Source of the DNA: Belliella aquatica
GTDB taxonomy: Bacteria > Bacteroidota > Bacteroidia > Cytophagales > Cyclobacteriaceae
Assembly: GCF_014637795.1 (NCBI RefSeq)
Contig: NZ_BMFD01000001.1
Location: 476,523-540,522, forward strand
DNA: 64,000 nt
Reading direction: 5' to 3'
Shown here: positions 17,026-26,214 of the stretch, piece after piece
Layout: the number at the start of each line of letters is the position of its first letter
How positions within the stretch are numbered: position 1 is the stretch's first letter
Made by a program: the position numbers and the translations under genes
The notes under the pieces: generated by a model
The model's input: the letters and a program-made list of their open reading frames with translations, nothing else
Told to the model about the DNA's origin: nothing
Database searches by the model: none

Positions 17026-18252
17026 TTATACGAGTTGCTTGAGCGCTATTTCAAAAGAAGCCTGTGCGATCTTAGTTTTTTGTGGATTGACTTCGTGTGT
17101 TTTTTTCAAAGCTTTTGCAATGGTCTTGCTCACATCTTTGAAGATCCCATCATCTGTCAATTCTACCTTATCAGACATCAAATAAGCAAATACTCTTGCC
17201 ATACCACAGTTTGCAATAAAATCAGGAATCACAGAAACTTGTTCATCTGCCCACATTCCTGTAGGACCGAAGAAAATCTCAGGATCTGAAAATGGCACAT
17301 TTGCTCCACATGAGATTACTTCCAATCCAGCCTTCACCATTCTTTCAGCTTGGTCTTTATTAATCAATCGAGATGCTGCAGCAGGAATAAATATCTCAGA
17401 TTTCAAATCCCAGATCTTTGCATTGATTTCATCAAATGGAATCATATTTTCTGCTACCAATTTGTTGCCCTCTCTAAGGATAAATAGTTCTCTGATTTCG
17501 TCAAGACTGAAACCTTCTTCTTTGATTAGACCACCGTCTCTATCAATGATACCAACGATTTTCACGCCTTCCACTGCAAGGAAACAAGCAGCAGCAGCAC
17601 CGACATTTCCCCAACCTTGAATGACAGCTTTTTTTCCTTTGAGTTGACCACCCCAGATTTTGTAATAATGTCTCACCGCTTCAGCCACGCCAAAACCGGT
17701 GATCATATCGGCTACTGTATATTTTTTGGGTCCATTCGGCGTATAATCTGGATCTTCCAAAACTTTGGAAACTCCTTGACGCAATTGACCTATTTTTCTG
17801 ATTTTTTGAGGTTCTGTAGCGTTGAAATGGCCATTTACCACACCTTCTTGTGGATGCCAAAGGCCATAGGATTCCGTGATAGGAATGACTTCATGGATTT
17901 CATCAACATTCAGGTCTCCGCCTGTTCCATAGTAGTTTTTCAATAAAGGTATGACCGCTGCATACCATCTTTTGAGAACTTCAGATTTTCTTGGATCATT
18001 TGGGTCAAAATTGATTCCTGATTTTGCACCGCCGATCGCAGGTCCTGAAACTGTGAATTTCACTTCCATGGTTTTGGCAAGAGACTCTACCTCTCTTTTG
18101 TCCAAGCCTTTTCTCATCCTTGTACCACCACCCGCTGCACCTCCACGCAAAGAGTTAATCACAACCCAACCTTCTGCTTCTGTCTCACTATCGCTCCATT
18201 CAAACACAATCTCCGGTTGCTTATTCTCAAATTTCTTGAGTAAATCTTTCAT
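17026..18252 (-). CDS. Glu/Leu/Phe/Val dehydrogenase family protein
   Basis: An NAD(P)-dependent amino-acid dehydrogenase of 408 aa. The substrate region reads GPAIGGAKSGINFDP, with the catalytic-type lysine in GGAKSG. The Rossmann nucleotide motif is VIQGWGNVGAAAA near residue 210, followed by an acidic IIDRDGG. The length and the FTVSGPAIGG/TGGDLNVDE pattern fit glutamate dehydrogenase best, but leucine- or phenylalanine-type activity is possible. It is monocistronic, with its own -7 box upstream. Confidence 0.87.
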   Translation of the reverse strand: MKDLLKKFENKQPEIVFEWSDSETEAEGWVVINSLRGGAAGGGTRMRKGLDKREVESLAKTMEVKFTVSGPAIGGAKSGINFDPNDPRKSEVLKRWYAAVIPLLKNYYGTGGDLNVDEIHEVIPITESYGLWHPQEGVVNGHFNATEPQKIRKIGQLRQGVSKVLEDPDYTPNGPKKYTVADMITGFGVAEAVRHYYKIWGGQLKGKKAVIQGWGNVGAAAACFLAVEGVKIVGIIDRDGGLIKEEGFSLDEIRELFILREGNKLVAENMIPFDEINAKIWDLKSEIFIPAAASRLINKDQAERMVKAGLEVISCGANVPFSDPEIFFGPTGMWADEQVSVIPDFIANCGMARVFAYLMSDKVELTDDGIFKDVSKTIAKALKKTHEVNPQKTKIAQASFEIALKQLV

Positions 18253-18281
18253 CTGTATAAAATTTGGGTTTAAATCTTAGG

Positions 18282-18289
18282 CAAAAATA
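18282..18289 (-). promoter_or_regulatory. -7 element for the amino-acid dehydrogenase
   Basis: The minus strand reads TATTTTTG (TAnnTTTG), 29 bases before the ATG. No clear TTTG box lies about 19 bases further upstream. Confidence 0.4.
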
Positions 18290-18533
18290 GAAATATTTGG
18301 GAGATAGACAGTATGGATATGGATTTTGAAGAATTTAGAAAACTAATAAATTCGATTCACATTGTCTACAGATTTGATGAAATGCATTTTCTCTATTTCT
18401 TGATTATTAGACTACTTGGAGTTCATTAATTTTTTGAGTTTAATTCTAGACTTTTGCAACTTGGATCACAGTCTAACGTAACTAAAAATATGATTTTGTT
18501 TTTTTTTGATTATTTAATTAAAAACTAATGTAT

Positions 18534-19010
18534 ATGAAAAAGATAACGTTAATTCTTTTCTTTCTTGCTTTTGCTTTTACTTCTTTTGGTCAACAAGCAA
18601 ATACTTTTATAGACACAAAAAACCGTTTGCTTTCGGCTCCAAAATACTATCAAAATGAAACTCGTCTTAAAAACAGCGAAATAAAAACATTGATGGAGTT
18701 AAATTCAGATACTAAGCAATTTTTGGATAAAGCATTGAGAAGCCAAAAAATAGTATTGCCACTTTATGTGATCACGACTGTAGGTTTAATTTCTACCTTT
18801 TTCATAAGTGATTCTGGGACAAGAGATATTGTTGGCCTTTCGGCTACGGGTCTAGGAATCACTGCCTCAATATTCGAAGCCAATTACAACCTTAATGTGC
18901 AAAGAGCTGTCAATTTATACAATAAGAACTTATTTGAAGGTCAAAAGACAAGTACGAGATTAGATTTTAAAGTCGATCCCCTGGCATCTGGACTGGTATT
19001 AACTTTCTAA
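18534..19010 (+). CDS. small exported or membrane protein, unknown
   Basis: The protein of 158 aa starts MKKITLILFFLAFAFTSFG, a clear signal peptide cut near GQQ. The mature part has a charged helical segment, then a hydrophobic pair (VLPLYVITTVGLISTFFI and IVGLSATGLGITASIF) that looks like a membrane hairpin. The end, LDFKVDPLASGLVLTF, has the aromatic terminus seen in outer-membrane proteins. I do not recognise the family. An ATG six bases upstream (18528) is equally possible. It stands alone, divergent from the dehydrogenase. Confidence 0.65.
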   Translation: MKKITLILFFLAFAFTSFGQQANTFIDTKNRLLSAPKYYQNETRLKNSEIKTLMELNSDTKQFLDKALRSQKIVLPLYVITTVGLISTFFISDSGTRDIVGLSATGLGITASIFEANYNLNVQRAVNLYNKNLFEGQKTSTRLDFKVDPLASGLVLTF

Positions 19011-19028
19011 AAAGAATCCTCTTATCAT

Positions 19029-19420
19029 CGTTCTATTTGCACACGGAACCTGTCCCGAAAATCGGGATGACACGGATTTTGCAGATTTCCACTGATTTTA
19101 TTCGCTTAGCAAGGTGTAGATTGCATCTACACCCTCAATATCTTTTGGATTTGCTATAAAATTTTGTCACCCTTTTTTTGATCAGCGATCATCCGCCCAA
19201 TCTGCTCAATCAGCGTTCTATTTGCACACGGATGATACGGATTTTGCGGATTTCCACTGATTTTATTCGCTTAGCTAGGTGTTGTATCTACACGCTCAAT
19301 ATCTTTTGGATTTGCTATAAAATTTTGTCATCCTTTTTTTGATCAGTGACCATCTGCTCAATCAGCTCAATCAGCGTTCTATTGACACGCATATTTTTCG
19401 GGTTTCCACTGATTTTGTTT
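19029..19420. repeat. tandem repeat, 2.3 copies of about 160-185 bp
   Basis: Copy 1 is 19029-19213, copy 2 is 19214-19374, and a partial third starts at 19375. All begin CGTTCTATT and contain a TTTCCACTGATTTT block. Copies 1 and 2 also share TTATTCGCTTAGC, ATATCTTTTGGATTTGC and a TTTGATCAG block. Copy 1 carries extra sequence with palindrome TCCCGAAAATCGGGA and an intact stem GGTGTAGAT/ATCTACACC (19113-19133) that is decayed in copy 2. It fills the gap between two convergent genes and has no coding potential. Confidence 0.85.
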
Positions 19421-20480
19421 AAATACCATAAATCATCCCCCCACAACTATCCCTGCTTGCTCCTGTGACAGAAGCCAAGCAGTTATTTTCGTTCCTTAAG
19501 CGAAGCACTCCCAAAAAGGCAAAAATCAGCGCTTCTTTAAAGTCGATAAGGATTGGATCAGCTTTAGGAATATCGAGATTTTCCCCCATAGCTTTTCTTA
19601 ATTCTTCCATAAAAAAGCTATTGTAAGCACCTCCACCAGTTACAAGCATCTTCCCTTTTGCTTGCGGGATGACTTTTTTGATCTGATAAACATAGTGGAT
19701 GATTAAGGTATGTAATTTATCCTCCATCGGTACATTAGGGTACTTTTCCAAAATATCATAAAATACCCCAAGATCTTCTCTTCCCAGAGATTTGGCTCCT
19801 CGTTTATGGTAAAATGGAATTTCATTGAGCTCTCTTAAAATTTCAGGGAACAAAACACCGCTGCTTGCGAGAGTTCCTCCTTTGTCATAAGGCATCCCCT
19901 TTTGCTGAGCATAATGATTCAGAAGCAAATTGAAAGGGCAGACATCAAAGGCAGTCCTTTGACCTGCAGCATCCAAACTGATATTGGCAATGCCACCCAA
20001 ATTGATACAGTAATCATACACATCGAAAAGCAGCATATCTCCGATAGGAACCAAAGGTGCACCTTGGCCTCCTAGTTGCACGTCAAGCATGCGGAAGTCA
20101 TTGATAACGGGCAAGCCAGAAGCCGCATGCAGCGCCCAGCCATTCCCGATTTGAAGACTAAGACCTTTTTCAGGTTGATGGAAGACCGTGTGGCCATGTG
20201 AGGCGATGGCCTCTACTTGGATCTGATGCTTTGCGACAAACTTTTTGCTTTCCTCGCCCATCCATTTTCCAAAGGCAACATCCAAAAGATGAAGCTCCAG
20301 GCTTGACAGCTGATGTGAATTTTTGAGTTGATTTTCTAAATCATTTGGAAAAGCCACCGTTTCTGCCTCTATAATTTTAAAAGTCCATTTCTCAGATTTT
20401 TCAAATTGACAATAGGCGATATCAAGACCATCTCCGGAAGTTCCGGACATCAAGCCGATCAAATGGTATTGTTGAGACAT
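19419..20480 (-). CDS. anmK: anhydro-N-acetylmuramic acid kinase
   Basis: It phosphorylates and opens 1,6-anhydroMurNAc released in peptidoglycan recycling, giving MurNAc-6-phosphate. The protein of 353 aa begins YHLIGLMSGTSGDGLD, the family's phosphate-binding start. ASHGHTVFHQP, QIGNGWALHAASG, INLGGIANIS and LVTGGGAYN follow, all typical of the ASKHA-type fold. No recycling partner is adjacent. Its stop is at the edge of the tandem repeat. Confidence 0.94.
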   Translation of the reverse strand: MSQQYHLIGLMSGTSGDGLDIAYCQFEKSEKWTFKIIEAETVAFPNDLENQLKNSHQLSSLELHLLDVAFGKWMGEESKKFVAKHQIQVEAIASHGHTVFHQPEKGLSLQIGNGWALHAASGLPVINDFRMLDVQLGGQGAPLVPIGDMLLFDVYDYCINLGGIANISLDAAGQRTAFDVCPFNLLLNHYAQQKGMPYDKGGTLASSGVLFPEILRELNEIPFYHKRGAKSLGREDLGVFYDILEKYPNVPMEDKLHTLIIHYVYQIKKVIPQAKGKMLVTGGGAYNSFFMEELRKAMGENLDIPKADPILIDFKEALIFAFLGVLRLRNENNCLASVTGASRDSCGGMIYGI

Positions 20481-20542
20481 AGTAAGGGGTTAATTTTTGT
20501 TAAATATTCAGCCTTAAAGTTAAAAATAATCTTTTCAAAACA

Positions 20543-20624
20543 GCCCGATGTTGAAAATGACTAATTTAGCCGAATGTTCAAAATGAAAATTTCAGCATTC
20601 GGGAGTAAACTTAAGCTTATTTGA
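20543..20624 (+). promoter_or_regulatory. candidate leader of coaX: competing hairpins and a 13-codon ORF
   Basis: Two similar boxes, GCCCGATGTTGAAAATGA (20543-20560) and GCCGAATGTTCAAAATGA (20569-20586), can each pair with TTCAGCATTCGGG (20591-20603). The second pairs perfectly over CCGAATG/CATTCGG. An ATG at 20583 opens a 13-residue frame (MKISAFGSKLKLI) whose TGA overlaps the coaX TTG as TTGA. This is the layout of an attenuator or translational-coupling leader, but the function is inference. Confidence 0.35.
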
Positions 20625-21346
20625 GAAATCTGATCATCGATATTGGCAATACAAGAATCAAAACAGCACTTTTTGAAGAAGCGCACATTGTTCTTGAAAA
20701 GGCTTATGAATCCTTAGAGGATTTCATGCTTGAAATTGGAATGCTGGACTTTGAGCATTGCATCATCAGCTCGGTGAAATTTAGCGAAGCAGAGTTGAAA
20801 ATAAAGTTGGACTTTCAATTCCTCTACTTGACAAGACAGACGGCAATTCCAATCACAAATAAATATGGGACGCCCGACACCTTGGGAGTAGATCGAAAAG
20901 CCGCTGCGGTAGGTGCCAGAGCTATGTTTGGTAAAGGCAATTTGCTTTCCATTGATTTAGGAAGTTGTATCACGTATGATTTTCTAAACCAGAAAAATGA
21001 ATTTCTTGGGGGAGCTATTTCGCCAGGCTTGAGAATGCGATTTCAAGCCATGCATCAGTTGACAGCAAGATTGCCTCTAGCGGAATTAAAAGAAAATAAA
21101 AAAATAAATATAATTGGAGACCGAACTGAATCAGGACTTCAGAGTGGCGTATATCATGGTATCCTCTTCGAAATCGAAGGGTTTATAGCAGCTTATGAGC
21201 AGCAACATCAAGATTTAAAGGTCATTATTTGCGGAGGAGACTCAAAATTCTTTGAAACCTTAACAAAAGACCACATATTTGTAATCCCCAATTTGGTCCT
21301 TTATGGATTGAATAGAATTTTAACTTACAATGTCAATAAAAAATAG
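20621..21346 (+). CDS. coaX: type III pantothenate kinase
   Basis: It catalyses the first step of coenzyme A synthesis and needs a monovalent cation. The protein of 241 aa has LIIDIGNTRIK (phosphate-1 motif), TPDTLGVDRKAAAVGA, LLSIDLGSCITYDF and GGAISPGLRMRF. The start is TTG: an in-frame stop lies just upstream (20612-20614), and the IDIGNTR motif begins six codons in. It overlaps the next gene by 17 bases and heads an envelope-gene cluster, an arrangement I associate with Cytophagales. Confidence 0.93.
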   Translation: MRNLIIDIGNTRIKTALFEEAHIVLEKAYESLEDFMLEIGMLDFEHCIISSVKFSEAELKIKLDFQFLYLTRQTAIPITNKYGTPDTLGVDRKAAAVGARAMFGKGNLLSIDLGSCITYDFLNQKNEFLGGAISPGLRMRFQAMHQLTARLPLAELKENKKINIIGDRTESGLQSGVYHGILFEIEGFIAAYEQQHQDLKVIICGGDSKFFETLTKDHIFVIPNLVLYGLNRILTYNVNKK

Positions 21347-22613
21347 ATTACGATTAATAGGTGCTGTAGGTGCCATTTTCATATTTTCAGAATCTTTTTC
21401 TCAATCAAGTGCTTCTTCTTACAGTGCACTTGGACTTGGAGAATTCAACTACGGAGGACTTACCCAAAATCAAGCCATGGGTGGACTAGGAATTAGCTAC
21501 GGTACAGCTTGGTCTATAAATAATGTCAATCCCGCACTTGCTTCTAGAAACACAGTTTTTAATTTTCAAGCCGCAATGAACTACCGTTCTGTTCAGGCTG
21601 CAACAAGCTCAGAAAGCGAGAGTCTAGATGGTGGAGGCTTATCGTATTTAGCTTTGTCGTTACCGATCAACTCAGGGAAAATGAGTGTTGGTATGGGATT
21701 AAACCAAATAAGTGGTGTGAATTACAACATTTTGGTAAATGGGCAAGTTGCTAATTCAGATTTAAGATCTATCAATCGTGTAGAAGGAGATGGTGGGATT
21801 TCAGAAGCTTACATATCAACAGGATACATGATTGCCAAAAACCTGAGTGTAGGTATTCATGGATCTTATTTATTTGGATCAACCATAAGAACGAATCAAT
21901 TATCCTTAGTAGACAGCGCAGGATTTGAAGTGGGGACTACTTCTGAGTATTATGAAAGGTTCACTGTGTCGGATGTCACGGTAAAAGGAGGAATTCATTA
22001 TTTCTTCAAAACAGGTGCTAGAAGTAACCTACACCTAGGAATGATTTATCATGCATTTGGAGATATCAGAGGCAAGCAGTTTGCAAAGGTGGCTGACTTG
22101 GGCAATGCAAATAACCCAGATCAACCAGGTGATGTGATCAATGATGACGAGCGAGGAAAAATTTTCCTTCCTAATAAATTAGGTTATGGTATATCTTTCG
22201 AAAAAATTAATAAATTTGTAGTTGGACTAGAAGCACAGTTCCAAGACTTTACCGATTATAGGTCCTTTTCGGGAGAGTCGGGAGAGCTTGGCGAGAGCTT
22301 CAAAATAGGATTGGGTGGTCAATGGACCCCTGATGTCACTTCTATGGATAACATGCTGAAACGCACCATGTACCGAGTTGGACTCGAATATCAGCAAACT
22401 CCTTATATAGTCAACCAATCCCAGATTACGGATATTGGCATCAATTTTGGAGGTTCGATTCCAGTAAACTCCCTGTCTATGGTAAATCTAGCCGTGAAAG
22501 TCGGGACAAGAGGCTCGACAGATAATGGACTAATTAGAGAAAATTATGTAAACTTTAGTTTAGGATTTTCTCTTAACGATAACACGTGGTTTTATAAACG
22601 ATCATTTGAATAA
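21330..22613 (+). CDS. outer-membrane beta-barrel protein (FadL/OmpP1-like)
   Basis: The protein of 427 aa has a signal peptide ending near SFSQ, then SSASSYSALGLGEFNYGG and a run of alternating strands ending in an aromatic residue-rich tail (WFYKRSFE). The NNVNPALAS region recalls FadL/OmpP1-type transport barrels, which carry hydrophobic compounds. The substrate is unknown. It starts inside coaX and is followed after 11 bases by a TPR gene, so the three are probably co-transcribed. Confidence 0.75.
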   Translation: MSIKNRLRLIGAVGAIFIFSESFSQSSASSYSALGLGEFNYGGLTQNQAMGGLGISYGTAWSINNVNPALASRNTVFNFQAAMNYRSVQAATSSESESLDGGGLSYLALSLPINSGKMSVGMGLNQISGVNYNILVNGQVANSDLRSINRVEGDGGISEAYISTGYMIAKNLSVGIHGSYLFGSTIRTNQLSLVDSAGFEVGTTSEYYERFTVSDVTVKGGIHYFFKTGARSNLHLGMIYHAFGDIRGKQFAKVADLGNANNPDQPGDVINDDERGKIFLPNKLGYGISFEKINKFVVGLEAQFQDFTDYRSFSGESGELGESFKIGLGGQWTPDVTSMDNMLKRTMYRVGLEYQQTPYIVNQSQITDIGINFGGSIPVNSLSMVNLAVKVGTRGSTDNGLIRENYVNFSLGFSLNDNTWFYKRSFE

Positions 22614-22624
22614 ACAAAACACCT

Positions 22625-23929
22625 ATGAAACTTAAATTTGTATTAGCCGGGATAGTGACCTTCATGGTGGTGGGATTTGCCCAAGCACAGGACGGATGGA
22701 ATTGGCCATCTGATGAAGAAAAAGAAAAAACAGCTAGAGAGTATAATGCTGCTTATGTAGATTATATGAACTCAGAACAATTTGTAGAAGCAACCAAACC
22801 ACTCAGCTGGTTATTGGTGAATGCTCCTGATTTGAATGAATCTATATACATCAATGGTGTAAAAGTATATCATGGAGCTGCTGGTGCTGTTTCAGATGAA
22901 GCTCAAAAAAGAGTTTATCAGGATTCTGTAATTACAGTTTTCGATCTTAGAAAAGAGAAATTTGATAATGAAGCAAGATGGATCGAAAATAAAGCTTTCT
23001 ATTCTTACATTTATTATAGAACTGATAAAGCTAAAATACCAGCTTCTATAAAATCATTTGAAAGGGTAATTGAAGTGAATAAGAATTTTGAATCAGCTCA
23101 GTTGCTTCAAGCATATTATGATTTAGTTTATCGAAATTATGCTTACAATAAAGCATATTCAAAAGAAGAAATCATTAGTAAATATGATGAAATAACTTCT
23201 TTTGTTGAGATGGCTGAATCGAATGGAACTGATGTTTCTGTACCAATTTCAACAAGAGATCAATTAATTGTTGCAATGGAACTGATTGATTGTGACTTCA
23301 TTGAAAATACCTTAGGCAAGAAATTAAAAGCTAATATGGGTGATGAAGCTTTAGCTAATCAAATCTTCAAATATTCTGTACAATATAAATGCACAAATAC
23401 AGAAGCGTTTATGACTTCTTTGGAGTTAATAGATTCTAAAAATCCAACATTCGCTACGTCTCAAGTAAGAGCATTGAGATACTTGCAAAATAGAGAATAT
23501 GATAAAGCGCAACCGATCTTGGAGAAGGCTTTGACACTTGCTGAGGATGACAGTCAAAAAGCTGATGTGTACATGGACTTGTCTAAAGTACATGCACAAG
23601 CAGGAAGAAAAAGTGCTGCTAGATCTGCTGCTATGGAAGCTGCAAAGTTAGATCCAGAAAGAGCAAAAGACGCTTGGTTAACTGTAGCGCAATTGTATAT
23701 GGAATCATTTAACGATTGTAAAGGTGGCGTAAGTAGAGCAAAAGACAGATCAGTATATATCGCAGCTTACAATGCTTACCAAAGAGCAGGAAGTTCTTCT
23801 GGAATGGCCTCAGCGAGAGCCCAGTTCCCCTCTAAAGAGGAGTTATTTACTGAAGGTTTACAGCCAGGTTCCACCATTAATACAGGATGTTGGATTGGTG
23901 AGACTGTAACTTTGGCAACAAGAGACTAA
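22625..23929 (+). CDS. exported tetratricopeptide repeat protein
   Basis: The 434-aa protein has a signal peptide (MKLKFVLAGIVTFMVVGFAQAQ). It is mostly helical, with TPR-like pairs, clearest around YDKAQPILEKALTLAEDDSQKADVYMDLSKVHAQAGRK. It is probably a periplasmic or outer-membrane-associated scaffold. Members sit next to coaX and the barrel gene in related Bacteroidota (family knowledge), so a role with the barrel protein is plausible but unproven. A perfect terminator follows. Confidence 0.78.
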   Translation: MKLKFVLAGIVTFMVVGFAQAQDGWNWPSDEEKEKTAREYNAAYVDYMNSEQFVEATKPLSWLLVNAPDLNESIYINGVKVYHGAAGAVSDEAQKRVYQDSVITVFDLRKEKFDNEARWIENKAFYSYIYYRTDKAKIPASIKSFERVIEVNKNFESAQLLQAYYDLVYRNYAYNKAYSKEEIISKYDEITSFVEMAESNGTDVSVPISTRDQLIVAMELIDCDFIENTLGKKLKANMGDEALANQIFKYSVQYKCTNTEAFMTSLELIDSKNPTFATSQVRALRYLQNREYDKAQPILEKALTLAEDDSQKADVYMDLSKVHAQAGRKSAARSAAMEAAKLDPERAKDAWLTVAQLYMESFNDCKGGVSRAKDRSVYIAAYNAYQRAGSSSGMASARAQFPSKEELFTEGLQPGSTINTGCWIGETVTLATRD

Positions 23930-23950
23930 GAATAAAATTATTTAGATATT

Positions 23951-23979
23951 AAAAAGGCGGTTTTAAAACCGCCTTTTTT
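23951..23979 (+). terminator. terminator after the TPR gene
   Basis: AAAAAGGCGGTTTT meets AAAACCGCCTTTTTT with no loop spacer, a fully palindromic stem followed by T. It divides coaX-barrel-TPR from lptC. Confidence 0.9.
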
Positions 23980-24009
23980 CTGTTTTTAAGCATTACGTAT
24001 ATTTGATCC

Positions 24010-24612
24010 ATGTTGAGATTACTGTCCTTTGTATTTATTCTACTTGTAGTGAGCTTTAGTTCTTGCAAGGAAGAGGTGGATACGAGTTTTATGGAGTCCT
24101 ATCTTGGTCCTACAGGTATAGGATATGACATTGACCTCGTTCACTCCGATAGTACGCAGATCAAAATCAATCTCAAGGCCAAAAAACAATTAGAGTTCTC
24201 TAGTGGAGATTATGAATTTCCCGAAGGAATAGAAATATTCTTTTACGATGACAAAGGAGAACTCACGACCACGATCCGTGCGGACAGAGGATATTACATC
24301 AGAAAAGATGATGTTTACAGAGGAGAAGGGGATGTGCAGGTGGAGAACATGGAAAAACAGCAAAAATTGGCTTCTGAGGAATTATTTTGGAACCCGACCA
24401 CAAAAAGAATATACACGGAGAAATTCGTCACCATCCAAGATCCTCAGCGCTTGATTAAGGGTACTGGGATGGAAGCGGATGAATCATTCAGTGAATATGA
24501 AATCAAGAAAGTGATTGACAGTAGGACGATCATTCCGGGTGAAGAGAATGAAATCAAGCAGAACAAAACGGATGTTCAGGGAGATGATAATCAACGCCAA
24601 ATTCCAGAGTAA
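24010..24612 (+). CDS. lptC: LPS export periplasmic protein LptC
   Basis: LptC bridges the LptBFG transporter and the periplasmic LPS path. The 200-aa protein has a lipoprotein signal ending VSFSSC, unlike the transmembrane anchor of E. coli LptC. LptC/OstA-like features follow: GIEIFFYDDKGELTTTIRADRGYY, a GEGDVQVEN strand and TEKFVTIQDPQRLIKGTGMEAD. The C-terminus is polar and probably disordered. Next comes a small membrane-protein gene after 23 bases. Confidence 0.85.
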   Translation: MLRLLSFVFILLVVSFSSCKEEVDTSFMESYLGPTGIGYDIDLVHSDSTQIKINLKAKKQLEFSSGDYEFPEGIEIFFYDDKGELTTTIRADRGYYIRKDDVYRGEGDVQVENMEKQQKLASEELFWNPTTKRIYTEKFVTIQDPQRLIKGTGMEADESFSEYEIKKVIDSRTIIPGEENEIKQNKTDVQGDDNQRQIPE

Positions 24613-24635
24613 CATTGGAAAATAATTGTTAATAG

Positions 24636-24854
24636 ATGAAATTACTAGATATAATTCTTTTATCATTATCTGCCGCTTTGGTGATAATAGGTACGCATTT
24701 GACGATAACGACAGGAATCTCTTTGTCTTATCCAGTCTTTATGCTGGCAGTAGTTTTTTTATTTTGGTACAGATATCGGAAAAACGCTGCTATCTTTGAA
24801 GAAAAAGAAAAGGAGCAGCAGTCAAAAGCTAAAAAATCCAGTAAAAGGAAGTAA
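24636..24854 (+). CDS. small two-helix membrane protein
   Basis: The protein of 72 aa has two hydrophobic helices (about residues 4-20 and 32-47) and a lysine-rich cytoplasmic tail (EKEKEQQSKAKKSSKRK). I do not recognise a domain. Its stop overlaps the next ATG by one base, and it lies between lptC and a CNNM protein, so it belongs to the envelope operon. It may be an accessory subunit of either neighbour; this is inference from position only. Confidence 0.7.
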   Translation: MKLLDIILLSLSAALVIIGTHLTITTGISLSYPVFMLAVVFLFWYRYRKNAAIFEEKEKEQQSKAKKSSKRK

Positions 24855-26140
24855 TGGAATATCAGTATTTTACCTATGTATTGATTACACTAATTTTTTC
24901 AGGCCTGTTTTCGGGCGTTGAGATTGCTTTTATTTCGGCAAATAAGCTTCAAATTGAGCTTCAAAGCAAGCAAGGCCAATTATCAGGAAAAATCCTTTCC
25001 AACTTTGTAAAAAGACCTGGGCAATTTATAGGCACAACTTTAATTGGAAACACCATTGCTTTGGTGCTATACGGTATCTTCATGGCGAGTCTTCTCGAGC
25101 CTTGGATTCAGGGTTGGGTTCCAGATAATTTTGACAATCAAGTCAGTATCATGCTGATTCAGACTGTGCTTTCTACCATATTGGTGCTGATCACGGCTGA
25201 GTTTATTCCCAAGAGTATTTTTATGCTCAATCCGAACAGTTTGTTGGCGGGACTTTCTGTGCCATTTATGATTATTTACATCATCATGTATCCGGTGGTG
25301 TGGTTTGTGGTAGGTCTTTCCAGGTTTTTTATCACCCATGTTTTGAGATTAGAATATTCTGAAGACAAGCCAGTTTTTAAGGTTACAGACTTGAATAGTT
25401 TTATTCAAAATAACCTACATGCAGCAGGAGAAGATGCTAAAGTGGAGGTCGATTCTAAGATTTTTGATAATGCCGTAGAATTCAAAACCATTCGAGTGAG
25501 GGAATGCATGGTTCCCCGTACAGATATTGCCGCGGTAGAGATTGATGAGAGTATTATCGAATTGAAAGAAGTCTTTGCTGAAAGTGGTCATTCAAAGATC
25601 ATCGTTTACCGCGAGACGATTGATGATGTAATTGGGTATTGTCATCAATTAGAATTATTCAAGAAGCCGAAGACCATTGAAGATATTCTAACTCCGATCA
25701 TTATTGTTCCAGAATCGGCTCTTGCTAATGAGCTTTTGGTACAATTTATTCAAGAGCGTAAAAGTTTGGCTTTAGTAGTGGATGAATTTGGTGGAACCAG
25801 TGGAATTGTTTCCATGGAAGACATCATCGAAGAGATATTTGGAGAGATTCAAGACGAGTATGACAATGATGATTTGGTAGAACAGAAGGTTTCCGAGTAC
25901 GAATACCTGATGAGCGCCCGACATGAGATAGATTATTTGAATGATAAATATAACTGGGAATTGCCATATGGAGAGTTCGAAACACTCTCTGGTTTGGTGA
26001 TTTCATTGGCTGAAAATATCCCCAATAAAGGTGAATCCGTCACCTATGGGGCATTTACCTTTACCGTAGTGGCCAAGCAGGACCACCGCATAGATACTTT
26101 GAAAATCAAAGTCAATTCCGCACTAATTTCCAAGAAGTAA
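24854..26140 (+). CDS. CNNM/HlyC-CorC family membrane protein, GldE-like
   Basis: The 428-aa protein has a DUF21 transmembrane module (residues 1 to about 190, with SGLFSGVEIAFISAN), a CBS pair (about 205-330, RECMVPRTDIAAVE and VVDEFGGTSGIVSMED) and a C-terminal CorC_HlyC domain. The family handles Mg2+/Co2+ efflux; in gliding Bacteroidota, GldE belongs here and supports GldD. The sequence alone does not separate these. It overlaps the preceding small gene and precedes the PPIase. Confidence 0.85.
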   Translation: MEYQYFTYVLITLIFSGLFSGVEIAFISANKLQIELQSKQGQLSGKILSNFVKRPGQFIGTTLIGNTIALVLYGIFMASLLEPWIQGWVPDNFDNQVSIMLIQTVLSTILVLITAEFIPKSIFMLNPNSLLAGLSVPFMIIYIIMYPVVWFVVGLSRFFITHVLRLEYSEDKPVFKVTDLNSFIQNNLHAAGEDAKVEVDSKIFDNAVEFKTIRVRECMVPRTDIAAVEIDESIIELKEVFAESGHSKIIVYRETIDDVIGYCHQLELFKKPKTIEDILTPIIIVPESALANELLVQFIQERKSLALVVDEFGGTSGIVSMEDIIEEIFGEIQDEYDNDDLVEQKVSEYEYLMSARHEIDYLNDKYNWELPYGEFETLSGLVISLAENIPNKGESVTYGAFTFTVVAKQDHRIDTLKIKVNSALISKK

Positions 26141-26160
26141 TTTATTGACAGCGATAATAT

Positions 26161-26191
26161 TTTGAATTTAGCTTTAGATGTAATTATTTTG
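26161..26191 (+). promoter_or_regulatory. promoter of the PPIase gene
   Basis: TTTG (26161-26164), 19 bases, then TTATTTTG (26184-26191), one mismatch to TAnnTTTG. The ATG is at 26215, so the gene need not depend on the upstream operon. Confidence 0.6.
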
Positions 26192-26214
26192 CGGCACTTC
26201 AAAAAACCAGAAGA

